Below are positions 54,494 to 62,626 of a stretch of DNA of 64,000 bases, piece after piece. Where the stretch lies: the NCBI GenBank assembly GCA_029260795.1, contig JAJDCO010000112.1, forward strand, positions 1 through 64,000, given 5' to 3'. The DNA comes from Planctomycetota bacterium. GTDB taxonomy: Bacteria; Planctomycetota; OFTM77. The translations under genes and the position numbers were made by a program. The first letter of the stretch is position 1; every line of letters begins with the position of its first letter. A model generated the notes under the pieces. The model saw only the letters and a list, made by a program, of their open reading frames with translations, was not told the DNA's origin and did not search any database.

Positions 54494-55014
54494 CGTCTCG
54501 CCTCCTGGCGCTGCTCGACCGTCAGCCGCTGAGCGACCAGCCGCAGACCTTTCTCCATGTGACCGCGCACCTGAGCCACCGTCAGATGATTCCGACGGGC
54601 GATCTCCTTGTAGGTGCGGTCCTCGCAAAACTTCTCTCGCAGGATGCGGGCGGACTCGTCTGGCAACGCGGCCAGGAGCTCCTCGACACCTGCACGGGCT
54701 GAGCTTTCGATCACCAAGGTTTCCACCTCCCGGTACTCGGGTTCCCGCTGACTTCGACGCAGTGCGACCCGGCAGCAGTTGCGAGTGACTCCTCGCAACC
54801 AGGCCAGGAATCGCAGGCGCTGCCGAAGCTGCGGCAGCGTCTTCCACGCCTCGAGGAACACCTCTTGGACGAGGTCGTCGATCTCGATGCCGCGCGGGGC
54901 GAGCAAGCGAACCAGCCCACGCACCATGCGACCGTGGAGCCGGAACAGCTCCCCGAAGGCGTGGCGATCTCCAGATTGAGCCGCCGTGATGAGATCGAGC
55001 TCGGTGTTCTTCAT
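54490..55014 (-). CDS. ECF-family RNA polymerase sigma factor
   Basis: 174 residues from the ATG at 55014. Region 2 includes AFGELFRLHGRMVRGLVRLL and DDLVQEVFLEAWKTLPQLR, the core and -10 contact helix; region 4 includes LPDESARILREKFCEDRTYKEIARRNHLTVAQVRGHMEKGLRLV-type helix-turn-helix. There is no region 1 or 3, as in all ECF factors. It overlaps the anti-sigma gene by four bases, the usual sigma/anti-sigma arrangement. The target promoters are not known; the upstream 246 bases, divergent from a lipoprotein gene, probably contain an autoregulated promoter. It is independent of the fused sigma factor encoded 4 kb away. Confidence 0.92.
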   Translation of the reverse strand: MKNTELDLITAAQSGDRHAFGELFRLHGRMVRGLVRLLAPRGIEIDDLVQEVFLEAWKTLPQLRQRLRFLAWLRGVTRNCCRVALRRSQREPEYREVETLVIESSARAGVEELLAALPDESARILREKFCEDRTYKEIARRNHLTVAQVRGHMEKGLRLVAQRLTVEQRQEARR

Positions 55015-55260
55015 GGTCGTTCGGACCACTAGTGACGGGAGGGAGCGAGAAGTGCGGAGGAAAGAGAGAAAAAAGGAGCCGTCCGAGGGCAAGCGGCCTC
55101 AGGGCCGGGAGACGAGCGGCGGAGCGAGGAACACAAGCAGCTCAGCAATCGAAGCTTACAGGAAAGGAGAATCGATCTGTTGCGCGGCCTCGGCGCTCTC
55201 GTTTCTCCCCTCGTCGCGCCGACCTGGCAAGGCGCTCATCCCTCATCGGAGAAACGACCC

Positions 55261-56208
55261 ATGCTCGATAGAAACGCCTTCGCCCTCCTCGCCTCATCGT
55301 TCCTCGCTGCCGCCTGCTCCGACTCGACCGCGACCCAGTCCGCGAACACGACGGCCGATCCGGCGCCCCCCGTCGCCGCGGCTTCGAACGCGACTTCGCC
55401 TCCGGCCTCCGCCGATTCGAAGGCCCTCGCCCAAGAGCTGGCCGAGCTGCGCCGGCTCGTCGCCGAGTCGAAGGCCCGGAAGGGAGCCTCTCCGGTTGAC
55501 GCGCTCGGACATGAGATCGCCGAGCTGCGCACTCAGCTTGATGCATTGCGCGAGCGTCGCGACACCCGCGAGGACGGCTTCTCGAGTGTCGGGTCCACTT
55601 CTGGGTCGGCGAGCGGCTGGACCGCGGGTTGGGAAACCGTCGTCGAGGAGAAACCGATGAAAAACATGAGCACTCGTCCCGCCTCGACACCTGCTGAGCG
55701 ATCGATCCAGATCAACGACGCTCCTGTCGACCCGCAGAAGTTAACGCGGTTCGAGCAGCTCCACGGCGTGCAGCTTCCGAACGGCTCCTACTGGTACGAC
55801 CGACAATCGGGAGCCTTCGGGGTCTTCGGCGGTCCGTGTACGGGATACGCCCGCGCCGGTGTCGATGTTGCGGGACCGATGCCCGCCAACTGCTCGGGCG
55901 GCGGCACGGGCGTGTTCGTGAACGGCCGAGATCTCCATCGCCTCGAGGTGATGCTCCTCAGCCAGGTGACGACCGTCTATCGAGGTCGCTACACGCTCGA
56001 CGCCCAAGGCAACGTCGGTATCGAAGGCGGCCCGTTCCTCTACAACGTGTTCCAGGTCGGCCAGCAGATGATGGCGGCCCAGCAGCGCGGCGGCGGCAAC
56101 GGCGGACAGAAGTCGTGGAGCCGCAGCGGCATCTTCGGGCACACCGGCGGCGACGGCGAGACCTTCTACTTCCTTGACGGCAACAGCAGCTACATCAGCG
56201 GCCAGTGA
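55261..56208 (+). CDS. Lipoprotein with a C-terminal domain resembling a plant XLG segment
   Basis: 315 residues from an ATG with GGAG in front. A signal region (ALLASSFLAAAC) ends in a cysteine suitable for lipidation, although the position three before Cys is Ala, not Leu. Residues 20-70 are Ala/Ser/Pro-rich linker and residues 70-100 a heptad-like helix (LAQELAELRRLVAESKA). From about 175 there is a compact domain with SYWYDRQSGAFGVFGG, GTGVFVNGRDLHRLEV and GRYTLDAQGNVGIEGG. I remember a similar block (WYD..G..G, VxINGREI) from the cysteine-rich region of plant extra-large G proteins and from other bacterial proteins; this was not checked. It is divergent from the sigma/anti-sigma pair and could belong to its regulon. 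Confidence 0.65.
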   Translation: MLDRNAFALLASSFLAAACSDSTATQSANTTADPAPPVAAASNATSPPASADSKALAQELAELRRLVAESKARKGASPVDALGHEIAELRTQLDALRERRDTREDGFSSVGSTSGSASGWTAGWETVVEEKPMKNMSTRPASTPAERSIQINDAPVDPQKLTRFEQLHGVQLPNGSYWYDRQSGAFGVFGGPCTGYARAGVDVAGPMPANCSGGGTGVFVNGRDLHRLEVMLLSQVTTVYRGRYTLDAQGNVGIEGGPFLYNVFQVGQQMMAAQQRGGGNGGQKSWSRSGIFGHTGGDGETFYFLDGNSSYISGQ

Positions 56209-56313
56209 GGCCGGCTTCTCTTTCCGATCGAAGCGCCGCCGTCTTTACCCTCAAGAGGTGGCCGAGATCGTCTGACCTCGTACCTCGTCGGACTCCCGTG
56301 ACGCCTCTTGAAT

Positions 56314-56365
56314 CGTGGACTCTCCGGGTAACGTCTCGTCCGGTTGAGACAGCGGAGAGTCCACG
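56314..56365. repeat. Long stem-loop with 13-base perfect arms
   Basis: CGTGGACTCTCCG at 56314-56326 is the exact reverse complement of CGGAGAGTCCACG at 56353-56365. Inside, GTCTC (56333-56337) and GAGAC (56346-56350) pair again. The whole could fold into an extended hairpin about 106 bases after the lipoprotein stop. There is no T-run, so termination is doubtful; an RNA-stability or protein-binding role is possible. Confidence 0.6.
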
Positions 56366-56387
56366 TGTTGCCGACTACGTAACGATC

Positions 56388-56401
56388 CCGGCTGAAGCCG
56401 G
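56388..56401. repeat. GA-loop palindrome, copy 3
   Basis: CCGGCTGAAGCCGG has 6-base arms around GA, the same plan as the elements at 77-92 and 268-283. The CTCC/CCTCCGA flanks of those two are absent here, so membership in the same family is weaker. Confidence 0.4.
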
Positions 56402-56450
56402 TGGTCCGAGACGGTGGTCCGAGACGGTGACCCGAGACGGTGATCCGGAA
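56400..56450. repeat. 13-base tandem repeat
   Basis: GGTGGTCCGAGAC occurs twice in a row from 56400, then as GGTGACCCGAGAC and finally as the partial GGTGATCCGGAA. The first unit overlaps the end of the preceding palindrome. Slippage during replication explains it; any function is unknown. Confidence 0.7.
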
Positions 56451-56643
56451 GCGCCGGTCGTCGGGACTCAGAGGTTCCATCATTTGATACTCGTGAGCTT
56501 TGATTCGAGCGATCGTGAACCGACCGTCTTGGACGGACTCTGAAGGCGGCAGCGCGAAGGGTACGACACTTGAGTTTGTTGGGAGTATGATCGGGAGAGT
56601 CCAAACTTCCTGGAAAGTCTCGTCTCGGACCGGAGGCTCCCTG

Positions 56644-57441
56644 ATGACTCGGTGGATCGTGGCCGCATGTGTCGGACTTCTCTTGACCGGCTGCTGCGAC
56701 CGTGACGACGACGACGACAAGTTCTACTGGTCGTTCAATACCGACAATGGATCGGGACATGGCTCTCATCTCACGCCCGACCGATCGACGTCGCCCGTCA
56801 TCCATCTTCAGGAGCGGAACGGGATCGCGCGCCGAGACCTCCGACTGACGCTCACGCTCGAGCTGGCTCCCGAAACGGAGCTGGGCCCGATCGCTGAGAT
56901 CGGAGCGTTCTGTGACGTCGAGGAGATCCCGTCCCAGCTGCATCTCCTCGACGATCATCGACTCGAGATCGATATCGAGTGCGATCTGCCGGCCCACGGG
57001 ACGCTCCGCATCACATTGAAGAAGGGACGGCGCTGGCCGATCGAGCGAGCCTGGTCGCCCGACGAACGCACGCTCGGTCATGACGAAGCGGGCGTGACGA
57101 TCGCCCCCTTCCTGCCCATTCGCCTGGAGTCCTGGAGGTGGCACGGCCGCAACCGAGACCTCGTCTCGGCCTCAGGCACCTTCGAGCGGCTTCCGCTCTG
57201 GATGACGGTGACCCGGAGCGGCCCCTTGCGCCGAGCGCTGCGCATCGAGTCGCCGGACGGTTTCGCGACCGAGCTCCACCTCGACTGGCGCCGCTCGCGG
57301 GTGTGGCGGCGAGTGGCGATCGATCAGCGGCTGGATCGAGTGCCGGTTGGCATCGCGATCACCCTCGACGGAGCCCGGCGTCTCCGAGGCGCGGGCTTCG
57401 AGATCGCTTGGGACCTGGAGCGGCTCGGGCGTCGTCCCTGA
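56644..57441 (+). CDS. Hypothetical lipoprotein
   Basis: 265 residues from an ATG with GGAGG seven bases upstream. The lipobox LLTGC at about residue 17 is classical, so the mature protein starts at a Cys-Cys pair followed by a run of aspartates (DRDDDDD). The remainder is beta-rich and arginine-rich (LRLTLTLELAPETELG, GTLRITLKKGRR) and without a motif I recognise. It stands alone between the repeat-bearing gap and a 284-base gap before the next gene. The acidic run right after the lipid anchor might retain it in the inner membrane by the Asp rule known from Lol sorting in enterobacteria, but the aspartate is not at position +2. Confidence 0.6.
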   Translation: MTRWIVAACVGLLLTGCCDRDDDDDKFYWSFNTDNGSGHGSHLTPDRSTSPVIHLQERNGIARRDLRLTLTLELAPETELGPIAEIGAFCDVEEIPSQLHLLDDHRLEIDIECDLPAHGTLRITLKKGRRWPIERAWSPDERTLGHDEAGVTIAPFLPIRLESWRWHGRNRDLVSASGTFERLPLWMTVTRSGPLRRALRIESPDGFATELHLDWRRSRVWRRVAIDQRLDRVPVGIAITLDGARRLRGAGFEIAWDLERLGRRP

Positions 57442-57725
57442 TATTGCCCGCCATCCGGGGGAAGACGTTGGGGAGTCGCGACATTCCGAGGCACGATCTC
57501 GACGGCACCCGCGCCTTGCATTCGATCGCCTCGGGCTCCTGAACCAGCGCGATCTCCTCATTCTGAATCAAAGCCGCACCTTTCTTCCTTTGAAGGCTCC
57601 CCTCGAGACCTCCGGTTTTGCTTTTGCTCCGGGCTCGACAGCGGTCCGTCTCGGGATCGCTGCCTGAGCGACGCTGGCGAAGTCGCCGGGCACGGTGCAC
57701 CCGTCTTCAACTGGAGGTCTGAATC

Positions 57726-58709
57726 ATGCGCCTCATCAAGGCTCTTCTTGCGGTGACGGCCGTCGCGTTCGCGTTCGGTCCCGTCGCCCAGGCGGAAGGC
57801 CGCAACCCGGGCAGCGTCCTGATCTACCCGATCTACGACTCGCAGCCGGGCAGCGGTACCGTCATCAGCATCACGAACGTCAAGAACGACCCGACTTTCA
57901 ACGCCAATCAGAACCTGAATGGCGTGGTCGATGTTCACTTCATCTACATCGATGGCGAGTACTGGACCGAGTTCAATCGCTTCGAGCGCCTGACGCCGAA
58001 CGACACCTTCACCTGTCTGTCCAACGTCCACAATCCCAACAGCGAGGTCGGCTTCCTGTACGCGATCGCGCTGGACCCGTCCACACAGCAGCCGGTCTCC
58101 CACAACCACCTGATCGGTGACGAGATCGTCGCCGATGGCTCGGGCAACTGGCTGTACGGCTTCGATGCCATCGCCTTCAAGTGCCTGGCGGCCGAGGGGG
58201 ATGCCGGCGACGCCAATGGCAACGAGCTGATCGACCTCGACGGTGTCGAGTACGAGGCCGTCGCCGACGAGATGCTCATCTCGAGCTTCATCGCTGACGA
58301 TGTCGTCACGCCGATGCTCGTCCTCGTCTCGCTCATCCCGGACGACAACTTCGAGACTCGCCTCGATTTCGCGATCTACAATAACAACGAGTTCGAGTTC
58401 TCTGCCGAGCACGCCTTCCGCTGCTTCGACGTCGTCGACCTGATCGACATCGATGAGAGCTTCGGCGACTCGTTCCTGGGCGACACCAACGTCGACACCA
58501 CGCCCAACGGCTTGGCTCTCGGCACGACCGGTTGGGCCCGCATCGATGGCGACGAGGCCGTCGATGTCGTCGGCAACGAGGCCAAGCGCATGGACCCGCC
58601 GTTCGTCGGCGCCTTCGCGCAGTCCCTGTCCGGCTACTCCGCCGGTCACCTGCTTCACGAGACCGACGCCAAGAACGCCCTCGCCGGTCAGCTCGACACC
58701 CTCGACTGA
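57726..58709 (+). CDS. Secreted acidic protein of unknown function, probably abundant
   Basis: 327 residues with a clean signal peptide (MRLIKALLAVTAVAFAFGPVAQA) and a strong GGAGGT site nine bases before the ATG. The mature protein is very acidic and beta-rich. NPGSVLIYPIYDSQPGSGTVISITN at its start suggests an Ig- or jelly-roll-like strand pattern. Only a few cysteines are present and no catalytic motif is seen. Codon use is strikingly uniform (GAC, AAC, ATC, CTG), which with the strong ribosome site and dedicated terminator suggests high expression. I do not recognise the family. A surface-layer, matrix or extracellular binding protein is possible. Confidence 0.65.
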   Translation: MRLIKALLAVTAVAFAFGPVAQAEGRNPGSVLIYPIYDSQPGSGTVISITNVKNDPTFNANQNLNGVVDVHFIYIDGEYWTEFNRFERLTPNDTFTCLSNVHNPNSEVGFLYAIALDPSTQQPVSHNHLIGDEIVADGSGNWLYGFDAIAFKCLAAEGDAGDANGNELIDLDGVEYEAVADEMLISSFIADDVVTPMLVLVSLIPDDNFETRLDFAIYNNNEFEFSAEHAFRCFDVVDLIDIDESFGDSFLGDTNVDTTPNGLALGTTGWARIDGDEAVDVVGNEAKRMDPPFVGAFAQSLSGYSAGHLLHETDAKNALAGQLDTLD

Positions 58710-58744
58710 TCCGGGCGCGCTTCGCGAACCGCTTTGCAATGACG

Positions 58745-58770
58745 GGCGGGCCATCTTCGGGTGGCCCGCC
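58745..58770. terminator. Bidirectional rho-independent terminator
   Basis: GGCGGGCCA and TGGCCCGCC form a 9-base-pair stem with an 8-base loop, followed on the plus strand by TTCTCTC. It sits between convergent genes, 35 bases after the secreted acidic protein and 9 bases from the end of the minus-strand gene at 58780. Confidence 0.65.
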
Positions 58771-58779
58771 TTCTCTCAT

Positions 58780-60231
58780 TCAGGGCACGAACACCCAGAG
58801 ATCGTTCACGAAGATTCGCCGCCGCTCGCCCGTGCGCCAGACGTTCTCGAGCGCCACGGCCAAGCTGCGCTCGACCGCTGCTTCCACCACGACGAGGTCG
58901 TCGCCACCGCCGTTCACGCTGCCACGTCCTGCGCCGACCAAGACGACCGACAGCGGGCGATCGAGGTCGACCAGGCGATCGTTCAAGCGGATCCGCAAGA
59001 CCCGCACACGGCGAGTCTCGAGGAGAATGCGATTCGCCGCGCGGTCGAGCGTCACCCGCACGCCCGGCAGCTCCTCCGACGACGTCTGCGGTCCGAGCCG
59101 CGCCTCGCGAATCGGCTCGATATCGTAGACCTTGATCCAATAGGCGTCGCCCCAGCGCGGATGGGGCACCACCACCTCGAACTGCTCGGGATAGCGGACG
59201 ATGCGCGTCTCTTGCACCCACGAGACGAGATCGGCGCGTCGCACGACCGGTGCCTCGAGGCGCTCCAGCTCGTCGACCAGCGGGCCACCCGCCGGTGCGT
59301 AGACACCCATCTGAGCCAGGTTCGGCGCGAAGTAGTGCTCGGCCACTTCACCGTCCCAGAGCATCAACCCGGCGAAGATGTCCTTGAACCGCGCCGCGAT
59401 GCGAGCGGCCTCCTCCGACTCCTCGCCGCGAGCGCTGAGCAAGATGCGCTCTTCGTCCAAGCTGAACCGATCCCAAAAGTACTTGATGGCAATCAGCGGC
59501 TCCCAGGACGCCCCGCTCCACTCGTTGATCGCCGGCAAGAGGAGGTCGAGGGAGCTCTCCATCAGGACCGGAACCTCATGGATCCCACGAGTCTGGAAGA
59601 GTCGCGTCCGAATCGAGAGATTCAAGAGCCCGACATAGGCCGGCGGCATGATGAAGCTGTAGACCTGCCACGGCGTCACGGTGGCGGACAGCCGCTTGCC
59701 GACGAGATGCGGCGGGAGCAGCAGGATCGCGACATCCAGCAACGGATCGCCTTGCCAGTGCTCTTGGAAGTGCGCCTGCGGATCGTCGCCACTCCAGAGA
59801 TCGACGATCAGAGGCGGATGGTCGATGCCCGACCGGTAACCGACCGGCAAGTGCAAGGCATACGTCCACTCCTCGCCTTGATCGAGGTAGGTCTCCTCAA
59901 ACAGCTGTCCCCCGAGGGGAGCGGTCTCCCAGCGCGGCCAGCTCCGCAGGATGTCCGACATCAAGTCGGGTCGCCGCAGGAGATCGTCGAGGCTCTGCCC
60001 TTCACCCCGCTCGCGCACGAAGCGCACCAGGCCGGCGGCGATCGGTGCCAGCGTCCGCTCTTGGACCTCTCGCCCCTGGCTGAGCGGGTCGCCTTCGAAG
60101 TAGGAGGTGAGGGCCGCCCGGAGATCTTCATCGAGCGGCACTGTCGCCCCGGCGGGATCAGCTCCGGGCTGAGCGGAAGCTGTGCTCCAGCCACACGAGA
60201 CAGCGAGCATTCCGGCGATCCACGATCTCAT
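58780..60231 (-). CDS. Secreted protein of unknown function
   Basis: 483 residues from the ATG at 60231, which opens a signal peptide (RSWIAGMLAVSCGWSTASAQ). Residues 110-330 contain hydrophobic strands and WTYALHLPVGYR, HPPLIVDLWSGDD and VPVLMESSLDLLLP. This order loosely recalls an alpha/beta-hydrolase fold, although a GxSxG nucleophile is missing. The C-terminal 100 residues are beta-rich (RVRVLRIRLNDRLVDLDRPLSV), a possible substrate- or surface-binding domain. It has no clear relatives that I can name and is divergent from the beta-lactamase-fold gene with 212 bases between. It may be exported to the periplasm or outside. Confidence 0.65.
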   Translation of the reverse strand: MRSWIAGMLAVSCGWSTASAQPGADPAGATVPLDEDLRAALTSYFEGDPLSQGREVQERTLAPIAAGLVRFVRERGEGQSLDDLLRRPDLMSDILRSWPRWETAPLGGQLFEETYLDQGEEWTYALHLPVGYRSGIDHPPLIVDLWSGDDPQAHFQEHWQGDPLLDVAILLLPPHLVGKRLSATVTPWQVYSFIMPPAYVGLLNLSIRTRLFQTRGIHEVPVLMESSLDLLLPAINEWSGASWEPLIAIKYFWDRFSLDEERILLSARGEESEEAARIAARFKDIFAGLMLWDGEVAEHYFAPNLAQMGVYAPAGGPLVDELERLEAPVVRRADLVSWVQETRIVRYPEQFEVVVPHPRWGDAYWIKVYDIEPIREARLGPQTSSEELPGVRVTLDRAANRILLETRRVRVLRIRLNDRLVDLDRPLSVVLVGAGRGSVNGGGDDLVVVEAAVERSLAVALENVWRTGERRRIFVNDLWVFVP

Positions 60232-60443
60232 GGGGGACGTCCTGCACTGGTTCCCGTTGATGTCCCGCACGCCGCTCGTCCGACGACACACCGTGGCTCA
60301 GCCTAGCAGATGGTGTCGTGCCGATCGACGCCGTCACCTCCTGGACGCACCGACAAAGTCCGGAAGAGCAGCTTCGTGTTCGAAAGACGAGGCGGGAGAG
60401 CGTGTAATGAGCGCAAACCAACGCAAGAAAGGACGACCTTCCC

Positions 60444-62525
60444 ATGCTCGACCGACTCTCACTCCGCACCTTCGCGCTTCTGCTACTGGCGAGCCTCGCA
60501 CTCCCCACTGCAAGAGCGCAGACCGAAGACACGACCGAAACCCGTCTCGAGCGACTGGCCGAGCGGCTCGAAGCGGCTCGAATCGAGGATCACATTCCCG
60601 GCTGTGCCCTGGCCGTCGTTCGCGAGGGTGAGGTGATCTTCGCTCGCGGCTTCGGCGTCAAGAACCTCGAGACCGGCGAGCCGGTGAGCCCGGACACCGT
60701 GTTCGCGATCGGCTCGACGAGCAAGGCCTTCACCTCCGCGCTGATCGCGATGATGATCGATGAAGGCAAGATGGACTGGGACGATACCGTCCGGACACAC
60801 CTGCCACTCTTCGAGCTCTACGATGAGCGGGCGAGCAAGCGCGTCACGGTGCGGGACCTGCTTTGTCACCGAACAGGACTGACGAGAACCGGAGCCCTCT
60901 GGGCCGGCGGCAAAGCCTCCCGCCAACGGGCCATCCGCATGCTCGCCGAGGCTCGACCCACCGCACCCTTCCGCAGCCAGTTCCAGTACAACAACGTCCA
61001 GTTCCTGACGGCCGGCGTGTGCTCGGCGGTCGTGGCCGGAGTCGACTGGGACACGCTGCTCTCCGATCGAATTCTGAAGCCGCTCGGCATGTCGGCGACC
61101 GGCAGCACGCTCGAGCTCCTGACGGACAACGAAGCGGCTTCCCTCGGCTACCGTTGGGACACCTTCCTCGAGGATTGGGTTCTGCTGCCTCCTCGCAACA
61201 TCTACACCTGCGCGCCGGCCGGAGCGATCAACTCGAGCGTCCTCGACATGACCCGCTGGATCCGATTCCAGCTCGCCCGCGGCGAGTTCGAAGGCAATCG
61301 CCTCCTGAGCGAGGAGCGCTTCGATGAGATGCGCTCCCCGCAGATCGCCATGGGTCCCAACATCGGCTACGGCCTCGGCTGGATGCTCCGGCAGTGGGAC
61401 GGACGCAACGTCGTCGAGCACGGTGGCAACATCGACGGCTTCGCCGCTCAAGTCACGCTCGTCCCCGAAGAGAACCTCGGCTACGTCTTCCTCGCCAACG
61501 TCACCGCCACCCCTTTGCAGCAGGGCTCGATCGCACTTGTGCTCGAAAGCCTGCTCGGCGAGGAGAAGCCCGAGGTCGAGGCCTGGGCGGAGGAGAAGCT
61601 GCAGCCCTACCTCGGGGACTACTACCTCAAGGCAATCGACGCCAACCTGACGGTCAACATCGCTGAGGGTAAGCTGGCCGTGAACGTCCCCGGCCAGACG
61701 AACTACAAGCTGAAGTGGCCGACCGAGAAGAGGCGCTGGGTCTTCGAGCTCACCGACTCGGTCGAGGTCAGCTTCGCCGAGCCCGTCGAGGATCAGGTCC
61801 CCTCGATGACGATGCACCAGTCCGGAGTCGACATGGAGGCCCAGCGAGTCTCCGCGGACGCCGCCGGTCCCGGCATCACCGTCGAGGAGGTGCTCGCCCT
61901 CGTCCGAAAAGGCTTCGGAAAGCCGAACTCGGAGGCGTATCGGCTTCAGGGACGCATGAAGATGATTCACCAAGGCGCGTCCGCCGACCTGATGTCTGTG
62001 TCCGATCGTCACAACCGGTTCCGCCGTGAGATCGACTTCGGGATTCTCGGCCGCACCATCGTCGTCAGCGACGGAGAGAACGTGTTGCGATCCGAGTTCG
62101 GAGGCCCCGTCCGACCGGCGGTCGGCACCGATCTCCTTCAGGCGCTCGGCGAGAATCTGCTGTTCCTCGCCATCCAGGATTGGAGCCAGGTGTTCGAGTC
62201 GGTCGAGGTCTTGAAGGCCGACGAGGTCGACGACGAGGCGGTCTGGGTGGTCGAGGTGAAGCCCGCGCATCTTCCGGCCTCCAAGCACTTCGTCAGCCAG
62301 AGCACTGGCCGAATCCTCGAGTCGGAGGTCGGCATCCTGGCGAGCGGCATCGCGACCTTCGTCATGAAGGCCGAGTATGCGGACTTTCGCGAGGTTGACG
62401 GTCTAACGATCCCATTCCGTCAGGCCGTGCGCCACGAGGCGACCGGAGGCATCGTCACCGAGATCTGGCGTCTCGAGCCTTTGGACAGCCTCCCGGCCGG
62501 GACCTTCGAGCTCGGCGAGGACTGA
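60444..62525 (+). CDS. Beta-lactamase-fold serine hydrolase with a C-terminal LolA-like domain
   Basis: 693 residues. A signal peptide (LSLRTFALLLLASLALPTARA) sends it out of the cytoplasm. Residues 40-370 are a class C beta-lactamase / DD-peptidase domain: SxxK is GSTSK with Ser91 and Lys94, YxN is Tyr182-Asn-Asn184, and HGG in VVEHGGNIDGF is the third motif. A small beta domain (residues about 385-470, LQPYLGDYYL) is the DUF3471-like tail common in this family. Residues about 485-693 resemble an outer-membrane lipoprotein-sorting or LolA-like half-barrel (YRLQGRMKMIHQGASADLMS, FREVDGLTIPFRQ). The substrate could be a peptide, an ester or cell-wall material; true beta-lactamase activity is not implied. 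Confidence 0.88.
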   Translation: MLDRLSLRTFALLLLASLALPTARAQTEDTTETRLERLAERLEAARIEDHIPGCALAVVREGEVIFARGFGVKNLETGEPVSPDTVFAIGSTSKAFTSALIAMMIDEGKMDWDDTVRTHLPLFELYDERASKRVTVRDLLCHRTGLTRTGALWAGGKASRQRAIRMLAEARPTAPFRSQFQYNNVQFLTAGVCSAVVAGVDWDTLLSDRILKPLGMSATGSTLELLTDNEAASLGYRWDTFLEDWVLLPPRNIYTCAPAGAINSSVLDMTRWIRFQLARGEFEGNRLLSEERFDEMRSPQIAMGPNIGYGLGWMLRQWDGRNVVEHGGNIDGFAAQVTLVPEENLGYVFLANVTATPLQQGSIALVLESLLGEEKPEVEAWAEEKLQPYLGDYYLKAIDANLTVNIAEGKLAVNVPGQTNYKLKWPTEKRRWVFELTDSVEVSFAEPVEDQVPSMTMHQSGVDMEAQRVSADAAGPGITVEEVLALVRKGFGKPNSEAYRLQGRMKMIHQGASADLMSVSDRHNRFRREIDFGILGRTIVVSDGENVLRSEFGGPVRPAVGTDLLQALGENLLFLAIQDWSQVFESVEVLKADEVDDEAVWVVEVKPAHLPASKHFVSQSTGRILESEVGILASGIATFVMKAEYADFREVDGLTIPFRQAVRHEATGGIVTEIWRLEPLDSLPAGTFELGED

Positions 62526-62626
62526 GGTCCTGAAACCGGAGCGGGTGTCGGTGAGGAGTCGGCCCCGTTCCGTCCTTGTCTCGCCTGCCCCCTTTCGGCA
62601 CGATTGCCGTCGAAAGGAGGGCCGAG

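Larger units (their letters stand above)
56209..56643. other. Repeat-bearing intergenic region
   Basis: 435 bases with no gene that I can support. It contains a 13-base inverted repeat, a GA-loop palindrome and a 13-base tandem repeat, each listed separately. TATGAT at 56586 is a possible -10 element for the lipoprotein gene at 56644, though no good -35 is present. Confidence 0.5.

Noticed and set aside
58780..60231. Assignment as an alpha/beta-hydrolase
   Set aside because: The strand order is suggestive but no GxSxG nucleophile or catalytic His/Asp arrangement could be found.
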